Below, piece after piece: positions 18,901-25,904 of a DNA stretch of 64,000 nucleotides. The number at the start of each line of letters is the position of its first letter. Within the stretch, counting starts at the first letter, position 1. The notes beneath the pieces are model-generated. The model saw nothing but the letters and a program-made list of their open reading frames with translations, did no database searches and was not told the origin of the DNA. The stretch covers positions 1,860,001 to 1,924,000 of the forward strand of contig OZ244045.1 in assembly GCA_965215295.1 (NCBI GenBank). The letters run 5' to 3'. A program made the translations under genes and the position numbers. The stretch is from HK1 sp965215295. Its GTDB lineage: Bacteria; Pseudomonadota; Gammaproteobacteria; HK1.

Positions 18901-19069
18901 GAGAGATGCCCTCGTGGCTCATCGACACGTAGATGATCGGAATCGCGATGTCCGGCTCCGATTCCTTCGGGATCGTGACGTAGGCGACGCTGCCGGACAG
19001 GAGGATGACGAGGAACAGCAGCACCACGGTGCGGCCGCGGGCGAGCGCCGCATCGATGAGGGCGCTCAC
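15932..19069 (-). CDS. RND-family efflux transporter permease (1045 aa)
   Basis: This is the inner-membrane pump of a tripartite resistance-nodulation-division system, driven by protons. It has the expected two-fold architecture: first membrane segment near residue 15 (VVLLFLVILLSGSVAYV), a large periplasmic loop, transmembrane clusters at about 335-470 and 855-1010, and a second loop. The charged membrane motif reads GMLVDGAIIV, with one Asp where AcrB has two. GIVVNNNIVLID in the second half matches the family. Full length indicates an intact gene. It overlaps the adaptor gene by four bases (ATGA at 19066-19069), so the two are translationally coupled. No TolC-type outer membrane gene is in the window. 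Confidence 0.93.
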   Translation of the reverse strand: MSALIDAALARGRTVVLLFLVILLSGSVAYVTIPKESEPDIAIPIIYVSMSHEGISPEDADRLLVRPMEQELRSIEGIKTVKSTASEGHASVTLEFFAGFDSNRALDDVREKVDAVKSELPADTEEPTVNEINVALFPVLTVSLSGPLPERSLVALARDLRDRIEALPGVLEADIGGDREAVLEILAEPTVMETYGLSYAELFTLIRNNNLLVAPGAMDTGAGRLVVKVPGVVESFEDVLAMPLKVDGDRVVTFADVATVRRGFKDPEGFARVGGQPAVTLEIRKRVGANIIDTVAEVRAIIEAERAHWPPAVEVAYMQDKSDDIRTILGDLQNNILSAILLVMIIIVAALGPRSALLVGLAIPGSFLAAVAILDAFGLTLNIVVLFSLILVVGMLVDGAIIVTELAQRNLSRGEAPVAAYGAAAKRMAWPVAVSTATTLAVFAPLLFWPGVVGEFMKYLPITVIVALSASLAMALVFLPVLGANISCRPRAAGEPGASAPSAVARGYAAAMAVLLRHPARTLVVALLAIAATGAAYREFGKGVEFFPDVEPEFAQIRVHARGDLSIREKDAIVREVEERILGAPELRSVYARSFNRVSGENMAEDVVGVIQLEFIDWDERRPAVEILDELEARVGDVPGVVVEFRKAEGGPSEGKPIQVEVSSREPARIARAVAGIRAVMEELGGFAAAEDDRPLPGIEWRLKVDRERAARLGADVATLGNAVQLVTSGIRVSGYRPEDSDDELDIRVRFPYSERNLGQLDQLRVPTANGMVPIGNFVTLEPSPRTGVLRRVDGRRAMTVRSDVEPGLLVDDRTRALRKALAGAEPDPAVEVRFKGEDADQKEAGEFLVRAFIGAVLLMGLILVTLFNSVYQAVLVLSAIVFSTAGVLIGLMVTAQPFGIVMVGLGIIALAGIVVNNNIVLIDTYNRMRAGGMDGYTAALETGKLRLRPVFLTALTTVLGLMPMVLAMNLDLIDREITFGAPSTQWWTQLSSAIAGGLSFATLLTLVLTPALLVLGDNVGRWLRQRLGGAPALPDGRVRPAPSG

Positions 19070-20169
19070 GACCGGGACACCGGCGTGACGACCTGCCCGC
19101 CGGCGACGAACCCCTGTCCCTGCACGATCACGCGCGCGCCTTCGGGGAGGCCCGACACCCAGACCCCGTCCGCCTGGGTGCGCACCAGCGAGATCGGGTG
19201 GAAGACGACGGTGCGATCCTCGTCCACCGCCTTGACGCCGACCCGTCCCTGGTGGTCGAGGGTCAGGATCGACGGTGAAGCGAAGTGCGCCCGCTCCGTC
19301 CCCACCGCGATGCGAAGCTCCGCGCTGATCCCGGCGTTCAGCACCCCGCGGGCGGAGGCCACCTCGGCCTCCACCCGGAAACTGCGGGCCTGCGCGTCCG
19401 CCACGTTCGAGATGAAGTCGATCTGCCCGTCGACGGTCCGCCCGTCCAGCAGCCGCACGCTGACCGGCTGGCCCGGGGCGACGGCCGGCACGCTCTGCTG
19501 CGCCACGTAGCCGACCGCCTTCAGCCGGGTGTCGTCGATCAGCTCGACCATCGGATCGGCGCGGTCGACAAAGCTGCCGAGCTCCACGTGGATCGTCTCC
19601 ACCACACCGTCGAACGGGGCGTGGACCGCGGTCCGCTCCAGCTCCAGCTCGGCCGCCTTCAACGCGGCGCGGGCGGCGGCCACCGACGCTTCGGCGACCC
19701 TCAGCTTCGACTCCGATTGCAGCTTCCGGTCGAAGAGCCGGCGCTCGGCTTCGAGGTCCAGGCGTCGCCGGGCGAGCTCGGCGCGGGCCTGGGCGACCCG
19801 CGCGGGCCGGTCGTCCGCGGCCAGCCGCAGCAGCGCCTGCCCCTGCGCGACCCTGGCCCCCTTGCGGATCGGGATCTCGACCACCTGCCCGCTGGTCTCG
19901 GCCCGGAGATCGAGACGGCGGCGGGGCTCGATCCGGCCCTGCACGACGACCTCCACCGCCACCTCGCTCGCGGGCAACGCATCGACCAGGACCTTCATCG
20001 GCTCCACCGCCGCGGGCTCACGGGTGGCCGCCGCCTCGTCCGCGGGTTCGGCGGAGCCGAGGAACCGGCCGCTCGCCATCCACGCGACGACGAGCAGCAG
20101 CAGGGCTCCGGACAGCAGGAACGATCCGGGGATCGCCTTCCCGATGCGGACGAGAAAGGACCGTCTCAT
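19066..20169 (-). CDS. RND efflux periplasmic adaptor, membrane fusion protein family (367 aa)
   Basis: This HlyD/AcrA-type adaptor links the RND pump to an outer membrane channel. The N-terminal membrane anchor (SFLLSGALLLLVVAWMA) is at about residues 15-31. A biotinyl-lipoyl-like half-domain follows (GRIEPRRRLDLRAETSGQVV and PIRKGARVAQGQAL), then a coiled-coil hairpin rich in Ala/Arg/Glu (about 115-170), the second lipoyl half (VHAPFDGVVE) and the beta-barrel region. The gene begins 15 bp after the MoaD-like gene ends and overlaps the pump gene by four bases. Transcription from the molybdoenzyme gene is therefore plausible. Confidence 0.92.
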   Translation of the reverse strand: MRRSFLVRIGKAIPGSFLLSGALLLLVVAWMASGRFLGSAEPADEAAATREPAAVEPMKVLVDALPASEVAVEVVVQGRIEPRRRLDLRAETSGQVVEIPIRKGARVAQGQALLRLAADDRPARVAQARAELARRRLDLEAERRLFDRKLQSESKLRVAEASVAAARAALKAAELELERTAVHAPFDGVVETIHVELGSFVDRADPMVELIDDTRLKAVGYVAQQSVPAVAPGQPVSVRLLDGRTVDGQIDFISNVADAQARSFRVEAEVASARGVLNAGISAELRIAVGTERAHFASPSILTLDHQGRVGVKAVDEDRTVVFHPISLVRTQADGVWVSGLPEGARVIVQGQGFVAGGQVVTPVSRS

Positions 20170-20184
20170 GCCCGCCGTCCCGCT

Positions 20185-20436
20185 TCAGCCGGCCTCGATC
20201 TTCGGCAGGAAGTACACCTCCGCATCCTCGCGCAGCCGCTGGAAGTACGCGGTCTCGTGGATCTGGCCGTCGATCGCGACGGTGGTCTCCTCCTCCAGGT
20301 ACTCGCCGAGGCCGGGGAAGCGCGCGTCCAGAGCCCTGATCACCCCGCGCAGGTTGCCGGCCTCGACCTCGAACTCCTTCTCCCCGCCGGTGCGCGCGAG
20401 CCCCGTCCCGGTGGAGAGGACGACCTTGACGGTCAC
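20185..20436 (-). CDS. MoaD/ThiS-family small sulfur-carrier-like protein (83 aa)
   Basis: This small beta-grasp protein resembles MoaD, the small subunit of molybdopterin synthase. It shows a VKVVLS strand, a GVIRALDARFPG helix region and the C-terminal VYFLPKIEAG. It begins with GTG at 20436 overlapping the stop codon of the molybdoenzyme gene (GTGA). True MoaD proteins end in Gly-Gly for thiocarboxylation; this one ends Glu-Ala-Gly with a single terminal Gly. It may therefore be a dedicated helper or a non-canonical carrier. Placement directly after a molybdopterin-binding subunit supports a role in its cofactor supply. Biochemical function is inferred. Confidence 0.8.
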   Translation of the reverse strand: MTVKVVLSTGTGLARTGGEKEFEVEAGNLRGVIRALDARFPGLGEYLEEETTVAIDGQIHETAYFQRLREDAEVYFLPKIEAG

Positions 20437-22712
20437 AGCTCGGGGCCGTCGGGGCGGTCGAGCGCGGCCAGCAGCCTGGGCGGGGAGATCGGCAGCTCCC
20501 GCACCCGCCGCCCGACCGCGTCCGCCACCGCGTTCGCGATCGCCGCCATCGGCGGGCAGATGCCGGCCTCGCCGACGCCCTTGACCCCGAACGGATGGTT
20601 CGGATTCGGGACCTCGACGACGATCGGCTCGATCATCGGGACGTCGGAGGCCACCGGCACCCGGTAGTCGAGGAAGCCCGGATTGCTCATCCTGCCGTCG
20701 TCGTCGTAGACGTACTCCTCGTTGAGCGCCCAGCCGATCCCCTGCACCACTCCGCCCTGGATCTGGCCTTCGACGTAGTCCGGGTGGATCGCGCGCCCCG
20801 CGTCCAGCGCCGCCACGAAGCGCAGGACGGTGACCCGGCCGGTCTCGGGATCGACCTCCACGTCGCAGAACTGGGTCGAGAACGCGGGCGCCTGCCCGCC
20901 CGCGTTCACGGTTCCGGTCGCCCCGATGGGACCGCCGGTCGCGCTGGACTTCGAAGCGATCTCCGCAAGCGGCAACGGCTCGAAGTCCCCCGCGTTGCCG
21001 CCGGCGGGCTTCGCGTGGCCGTCCTCCCACACCACCGCGTCGGCGTCCACGTTCCACATCAGCGCGGCCCGCGCCCGCAGGTCGTCGACGATCCGCTCGC
21101 AGGCCCTGATGACCGCGAGACCCGTGGCGTAGGTCACCCGCGACCCGCCGGTGACGTGGCAGTACGGCACCGTCTCGGTATCGGCCACGCCGGACCGGAT
21201 CAGGTCGTAGTCGATGCCGAGCGTCTCCGCCGCCATGATCGCCATCGACGCCCGCGAGCCGCCGATGTCCGGGCTGCCGGTGGCGACGGTCACGGTGCCG
21301 TCGGTGTTGACCGCCACGTTCGCGGCGGAGTCGCCCGCCCCGTTGAACCAGTATCCGGACGCCGCGCCGCGCCCCTGGTTCGGCCCGAGCGGCGCCCGGT
21401 AGTCCGGGTGGTCGAGCAGGGCCCGTACCGTCTCGACGTAGCCGCCGTGCGCGAGCTTGGGGCCGTAGACCATCCGGGTGCCCGGAGTGGCGGCGTTCTT
21501 CAGCCGGAACTCGAGTGGGTCCATGCCGATGGACTTCGCCGCGATGTCCAGCGTGCTCTCCACCGCGAACGCCGACATCGGCGCGCCGGGGGCGCGGTAC
21601 GCGGCGGCCTTCGGGCGGTTGCTGACCACGTCGTACCCGACGGTGCGCTGGTTCGGGATGTCGTAGGGCGCGAACGCGCACATGCAGCCGTTCATCACCG
21701 GGGAGCCGGGGAACGCGCCGGCCTGGTACTTGAGGACCGCCTCGGCCGCGGTGATGGCGCCGTCGCGCCGGCAGCCGATCTTCACCGTCATCGAGGCTCC
21801 GGAGGTCGGGCCGGTGCCCTTGAACACTTCCTCGCGCGACATGTTCATCCGCACCGGGTGGCCGGACTTCTTCGAGAGCGTGAGCGCCACCGGCTCCAGG
21901 TACACGAGGGTCTTGCCGCCGAAGCCGCCGCCGATCTCGGCCGGGTGGACCTTGAGGTCGCCGATGGCCATGCCGGTGAGCTTGGCGGTGAGGTCGCGCA
22001 CCATGAAGTGGCCCTGGCTGGAGCTCCAGATCTCGGCCTTGCCGCCGCCCTCCCAGCGCGCGAGGCAGGCCTGGGGCTCGATGTACGCCTGGTGGACGGG
22101 CGCGGTCCGGTAGTGCTTCTCGACGATCTCCTCGGCCTCGGCGAACCCCGCGGCCGGATCGCCGATGTCGAACCCGACCCGCCTGGAGACGTTCGACGGG
22201 CGCTCGGGGGCCGGCTCCACCCCGCGCGTGATCATGTCCTCGAACAGCAGCGGCGCGTCCTCGGCCATCGCCTCCTCGACGTCGATGACGTGCGGCAGCA
22301 CCTCGTAGTCCACGTCGATGAGGGCGAGGGCGCGATTCGCGACGATGGCGCTGGTCGCGGCCACCGCGGCGACCGCATGGCCCTCGTAGAGCACCTTCTC
22401 GCGCGCCATGACGTTGCGCGTGACGTGCCAGAAGTTGACCGCGAGCCGCTCGGGGCCGACGTACGCGAACGGGTGGTCGGGCAGGTCCGCGCCGGTGACC
22501 ACCGCCTTCACGCCCGCCAGCGCCTCGGCGCGGGAAGTGTCGATGGAACGGATGCGGGCGTGCGCGTGGGGGCTGCGCAGCACCTTTCCGCAGAGCATTC
22601 CGGGCAGATGGTAGTCCGCGCCGAACTTCGCGGCCCCCGTGACCTTCGGCACGCCGTCGGGACGCACCGGCCGGGTTCCGACCCACTTGAAGGCTTGCTG
22701 CGGCTGGGACAT
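20433..22712 (-). CDS. Xanthine dehydrogenase-family molybdopterin-binding subunit (759 aa)
   Basis: This is the large molybdopterin-cytosine-dinucleotide-binding subunit of the xanthine dehydrogenase / aldehyde oxidase / CO dehydrogenase family, which hydroxylates aldehydes or N-heterocycles. The aldehyde oxidase a/b hammerhead domain occupies about residues 15-130 (GKVLRSPHAHARI). The cofactor-binding domain follows, with EIGGGFGGK, YRAPGAP, GSPDIGGSR and the catalytic Glu in FGVKGVGEAG near residue 720. Length is normal. The FAD and [2Fe-2S] subunits that normally accompany it are not adjacent. The downstream neighbours are a MoaD-like gene and an RND pump. The gene starts at a divergent intergenic region shared with the ferredoxin-NADP reductase gene. 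The substrate is unknown. Confidence 0.9.
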   Translation of the reverse strand: MSQPQQAFKWVGTRPVRPDGVPKVTGAAKFGADYHLPGMLCGKVLRSPHAHARIRSIDTSRAEALAGVKAVVTGADLPDHPFAYVGPERLAVNFWHVTRNVMAREKVLYEGHAVAAVAATSAIVANRALALIDVDYEVLPHVIDVEEAMAEDAPLLFEDMITRGVEPAPERPSNVSRRVGFDIGDPAAGFAEAEEIVEKHYRTAPVHQAYIEPQACLARWEGGGKAEIWSSSQGHFMVRDLTAKLTGMAIGDLKVHPAEIGGGFGGKTLVYLEPVALTLSKKSGHPVRMNMSREEVFKGTGPTSGASMTVKIGCRRDGAITAAEAVLKYQAGAFPGSPVMNGCMCAFAPYDIPNQRTVGYDVVSNRPKAAAYRAPGAPMSAFAVESTLDIAAKSIGMDPLEFRLKNAATPGTRMVYGPKLAHGGYVETVRALLDHPDYRAPLGPNQGRGAASGYWFNGAGDSAANVAVNTDGTVTVATGSPDIGGSRASMAIMAAETLGIDYDLIRSGVADTETVPYCHVTGGSRVTYATGLAVIRACERIVDDLRARAALMWNVDADAVVWEDGHAKPAGGNAGDFEPLPLAEIASKSSATGGPIGATGTVNAGGQAPAFSTQFCDVEVDPETGRVTVLRFVAALDAGRAIHPDYVEGQIQGGVVQGIGWALNEEYVYDDDGRMSNPGFLDYRVPVASDVPMIEPIVVEVPNPNHPFGVKGVGEAGICPPMAAIANAVADAVGRRVRELPISPPRLLAALDRPDGPEL

Positions 22713-23018
22713 TCGGGGCTCCTTGTGCGTCGTGCGCGAAACGCGGCGGGGAATGCGTCCGGCTCCTGTCCGGCTTGCCGGATTCTATGAGATCCACCGC
22801 ATGGAATCTGCGCCGGGAGAACGGTTCGGTGTACGATCGCGCGCCGCCCGCCGGACCAGTGCCGCCGCCGCCCGGATCGGGCGCCCGGCGCACCGGCGGC
22901 TCCCTTGCCCTGTGACTCGCTCCGCCCGGCCGGAGTTCGGCCGGACGCGCGACGTTCCGCACCCCGCGGCCCAAGAGGATCGAACCAAGGGGATCGAACC
23001 GGGAGGATCGAACCAGCG
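22713..23018. promoter_or_regulatory. Divergent intergenic region
   Basis: This 306-bp gap separates two genes transcribed away from each other, so it must hold both promoters. I could not identify convincing -35/-10 boxes or operators. Near its right end the core GGATCGAACC recurs in tandem (about 22977-23015), and one copy supplies the GGGAGGA ribosome binding site for the reductase gene. Confidence 0.5.
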
Positions 23019-24077
23019 ATGAGCATCAAGACCGACGTGGTCATCATCGGCGCCGGCCCCTGCGGCCTGTTCCAGGTCTTCGAGCTGGGGCTGCTCGGGA
23101 TCCACGCGCACGTGGTGGACACGTTGCCGGAGATTGGCGGCCAGTGCGCCGCGCTCTACCCGGAGAAGCCGATCTACGACATCCCGGCGCTTCCGGTGGT
23201 GGGCGCGCGCGAGCTCGTCGAGCGTCTCGCGGAGCAGATCCGCCCGTTCACGCCCGACCTCCACCTGGACGAGATGGTGACGAAGCTCGAGCGCGAGCCC
23301 GATGGCGCGTTCACCTTGGAGACGTCCGCCGGAACGCGGTTCCTCGCCCGCGCGGTGGTCATCGCGGGCGGACTCGGCTCCTTCCGGGCGCGGCCGTTGC
23401 GCGTTCCCGGCGTGGAGCGCCACGAAGGGATCAACGTCGAGTACAAGGTGCTCCACAAGACCCGATACCGTGACAAGGCGGTGGCGGTCCTGGGGGGCGG
23501 CGACTCGGCGCTCGACTGGGCGCTGGAGCTCGCGCCGGCTGCGAAGAGCCTCACCCTGGTGCACCGGCGCGACGCTTTCCGCGCGCAGCCGGCCTCCGTC
23601 GAGCGGCTCCGGGCGATGGCCGCGGCCGAGCCCGAACGCATCCGCATCCTGATCGGTCGGATCGGCGGACTCGTCGAGGAAGGCGGCTCGCTGAAGGGCG
23701 TCGAGGTCCAGCCGTTCGAGAAGGACGCCGGGAAGCACACGGTGCGCTTCGACGAGATGCTCGTCTTCTACGGACTCTCGCCGAACCTCGGCCCGATCGC
23801 CGAGTGGGGCCTCGGGGTGGAGAAGCGCCAGATCCCGGTGGACACCGAGAAGTTCCAGACCAGCGTGCCGGGGATCTTCGCCATCGGCGACATCAACACC
23901 TACCCCGGCAAGAAGAAGCTCATCCTGAGCGGCTTCCACGAGGCGGCGCTCACCGCGTTCGCGGTCCAGAAGCACCTCGACCCCGATGCGAGGCAGTTCC
24001 TCCAGTACACCACCACCAGCCCCGTCATGCACGACCGCCTCGGGGTCTCCGGGGAGCTGGAGCAGACCGCGCAGTAG
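23019..24077 (+). CDS. Ferredoxin/flavodoxin-NADP reductase, thioredoxin-reductase-like type (352 aa)
   Basis: This FAD enzyme of the YumC-type ferredoxin-NADP reductase group transfers electrons between NADPH and ferredoxin. The FAD-binding GAGPCGLF is at residues 11-18, GGQCAALYPEK is typical of this class, the NADPH site GGGDSALDWA lies mid-protein, and the C-terminal FAD motif is FAIGDINTYPGKKKLILSG. It lacks the CxxC redox motif of thioredoxin reductase, as expected for FNR. The ATG at 23019 follows GGGAGGA at 23001-23007 with an 11-base spacer. Length is usual. It is divergent from the molybdoenzyme gene and convergent with the MttB-like gene. Confidence 0.93.
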   Translation: MSIKTDVVIIGAGPCGLFQVFELGLLGIHAHVVDTLPEIGGQCAALYPEKPIYDIPALPVVGARELVERLAEQIRPFTPDLHLDEMVTKLEREPDGAFTLETSAGTRFLARAVVIAGGLGSFRARPLRVPGVERHEGINVEYKVLHKTRYRDKAVAVLGGGDSALDWALELAPAAKSLTLVHRRDAFRAQPASVERLRAMAAAEPERIRILIGRIGGLVEEGGSLKGVEVQPFEKDAGKHTVRFDEMLVFYGLSPNLGPIAEWGLGVEKRQIPVDTEKFQTSVPGIFAIGDINTYPGKKKLILSGFHEAALTAFAVQKHLDPDARQFLQYTTTSPVMHDRLGVSGELEQTAQ

Positions 24078-24335
24078 CGCCCGCGGCGATCGGTGCCGGC
24101 GCCGGCTCGGCGCCCACGGTGACCGGTGCCGGCTCGGCGCCCACGGTGACCGGTGCCGGCTCGGCGCTCGCGCTCGCGGGACGCCTCCGGTCCGTGCTCC
24201 CGGGGAACGGCTCAGAAATCCGTCACCGAGAAGTTGCTCCACCGGGCTCCGGTCCGTGTTCCTGAGGGAACGGGGCTCTCACGCGCCCCCTGCGCCTCAC
24301 GGAGGAACTCCGGTCCGTGCTCCCGGGGGAACGGG
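24078..24335. repeat. Short tandem repeats and a duplicated gene end
   Basis: Just after the reductase gene there are three copies of a 27-bp unit built on GGTGCCGGCTCGGCGCCCAC (about 24090-24170). Further on, a sequence at about 24199-24233 (CCGTGCTCCCGGGGAACGG then TCAGAAATCCGTC) repeats the 3' end of the MttB-like gene at 24315-24348, stop codon included. No gene is seen here. Confidence 0.75.
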
Positions 24336-25904
24336 TCAGAAATCCGTCGGGGCGCCGCCCTCGCGCTTGCGGCGCTCCACGAACGCGGCCAGCTCCTCGC
24401 GGATCGCCTCGTCGATCGGCGGCGGCTCGAACTCGGCGAGGATCTTCTTCCAGACCGCGTTGGCCCGCCGCGGGGTGTCGATCGAGCCGCGTTCCTCCCA
24501 GCTCTCGAAGTTGCTCCAGTCGGAGAGGAACGGGCCGTAGAACGCGGTCTCGTACCGCTCCCGGGTGTGCCGGCAGCCGAAGAAGTGGCCGTCCGAACCC
24601 ACCTCCCGGACGGCATCGACGGCGATGTCGTCTTCGGTGGCCGGAACCGGCTTCAGGTAGGCGGTGATCTGCTGGAGCGTCTCGCAGTCCATCACGAACT
24701 TCTCGTACGACGCGCACAGCCCCCCTTCGAGCCAGCCCGCGGCGTGGTAGACCACGTTCACCCCCGCCGCCACCGACGCCCACAGCGAGAACGCGCTCTC
24801 CCACGCGGCCTGCGCGTCGGGGCAGTTCGCGGCGCAGGCGTTGGAGGCGCGCAGGGGCAGTCCGTAGAAGCGGGCCATCTGTCCCGAGATCTGGGTGGCG
24901 CGGATGTACTCCGGGGTCCCGAAGGCGGGGGCGCCGGTGCGCATGTCGACGTTCGAGGTGAACGATCCGATGGCGCACGGCACGCCCGGCTCGACACACT
25001 GGAGCAGCACGATGGCGGACAGCCCCTCGGCCACGAACTGGGTGACCGCGCCGGCCAGGGTCACCGGGGCCATCGCCCCGGCCAGGGTGAACGGGGTGAC
25101 GATGGTGGGCTGCCCGCGGCGCGCGAGCCGCATCGCGCCGTCGAGCATCGGCCAGTCGTGCTTGAGCGGCGAGGACGAGTTGATGTTGGTGTACATGCGG
25201 GGCGCCGCGTCGAACTCGTCGTGCGTGAGCCCGCCCGCGATGCGGACCATCTCCATCGCGTCCTCGACCCGTGCGGTGCCGAGCGAGTAGGCGTGCGGGA
25301 CCTTGTCGGTCAGGGTGAGCTTGTCGTAGAGGCAGTCGAGGTGGCGCACCGACGGGTGCAGATCGACCGGCTCCACCGGATAGCCGCCGGCCATGTGGAT
25401 GCAGTTGAAGTACTGGGTGAGCTTGAGCAGGTCCCGGTAGCTCTCGCGGTCGCCGGGGCGGCGTCCGCGGTCGAGGTCCGAGCAGTTGGGCGGACTCGAC
25501 ACGTTGACGAAGGCCATGTGGCGCCCGCCGACCGGGACCGCGTGCGCGGGGTTGCGCGGGGTGATGGCGAACCGCGAGGGCGCGAGCCCCACCTTCTCCA
25601 TCACCAGCGCACGATCCATGCGCACGTTGGTGCCGCCCCGGCTCGTCTCGCAGCCGGCCGCCTTCAGGACCTCGCGGGCCTCCTCGTTCAGGAACTCGAT
25701 CCCGATCTCCTCGAGCACCCGCATCGCGCCGTCGTGCACCGCCCGCACCTGATCCCCGGTGAGCGGCTCGGTCGGGACGTCGTGGTTGACGGGGATCTCC
25801 CAGGGAAGCTGCCTCACCGCCGGCCCCGCGCCGCGCCGGTTCGCGCTGCGCCCCCCGGACCGGCGCTGGCGCGGCCGGGTTGCGATATCGTGGTCGGTGG
25901 TCAT
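24336..25904 (-). CDS. Trimethylamine methyltransferase (MttB) family protein 1 (522 aa)
   Basis: This MttB-superfamily protein is probably a corrinoid-dependent methyltransferase acting on a quaternary amine or betaine. After a basic, low-complexity N-terminus of about 45 residues, the family start is visible (VHDGAMRVLEEIGIEFLNEEA), followed by NPAHAVPVGG, GGYPVEPVD, TLAGAMAPVTLAGA, FGTPEYIRATQ and YHAAGWLEGGL. There is no in-frame TAG, so it is not a pyrrolysine-containing trimethylamine methyltransferase and belongs with the non-Pyl members such as glycine betaine methyltransferases. The ATG at 25904 overlaps the stop codon of the malonyl-CoA decarboxylase gene (ATGA), so the two are translationally coupled. 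No corrinoid protein gene is nearby. The substrate is not predictable. Confidence 0.87.
   Translation of the reverse strand: MTTDHDIATRPRQRRSGGRSANRRGAGPAVRQLPWEIPVNHDVPTEPLTGDQVRAVHDGAMRVLEEIGIEFLNEEAREVLKAAGCETSRGGTNVRMDRALVMEKVGLAPSRFAITPRNPAHAVPVGGRHMAFVNVSSPPNCSDLDRGRRPGDRESYRDLLKLTQYFNCIHMAGGYPVEPVDLHPSVRHLDCLYDKLTLTDKVPHAYSLGTARVEDAMEMVRIAGGLTHDEFDAAPRMYTNINSSSPLKHDWPMLDGAMRLARRGQPTIVTPFTLAGAMAPVTLAGAVTQFVAEGLSAIVLLQCVEPGVPCAIGSFTSNVDMRTGAPAFGTPEYIRATQISGQMARFYGLPLRASNACAANCPDAQAAWESAFSLWASVAAGVNVVYHAAGWLEGGLCASYEKFVMDCETLQQITAYLKPVPATEDDIAVDAVREVGSDGHFFGCRHTRERYETAFYGPFLSDWSNFESWEERGSIDTPRRANAVWKKILAEFEPPPIDEAIREELAAFVERRKREGGAPTDF

Noticed and set aside
13292..19510. Plus-strand open frame of about 2,070 codons
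   Set aside because: It is antisense to HyuA, SDR and RND genes that have clear motifs. Its product is His/Arg/Gly-rich with no domain and is a mirror of codon bias.
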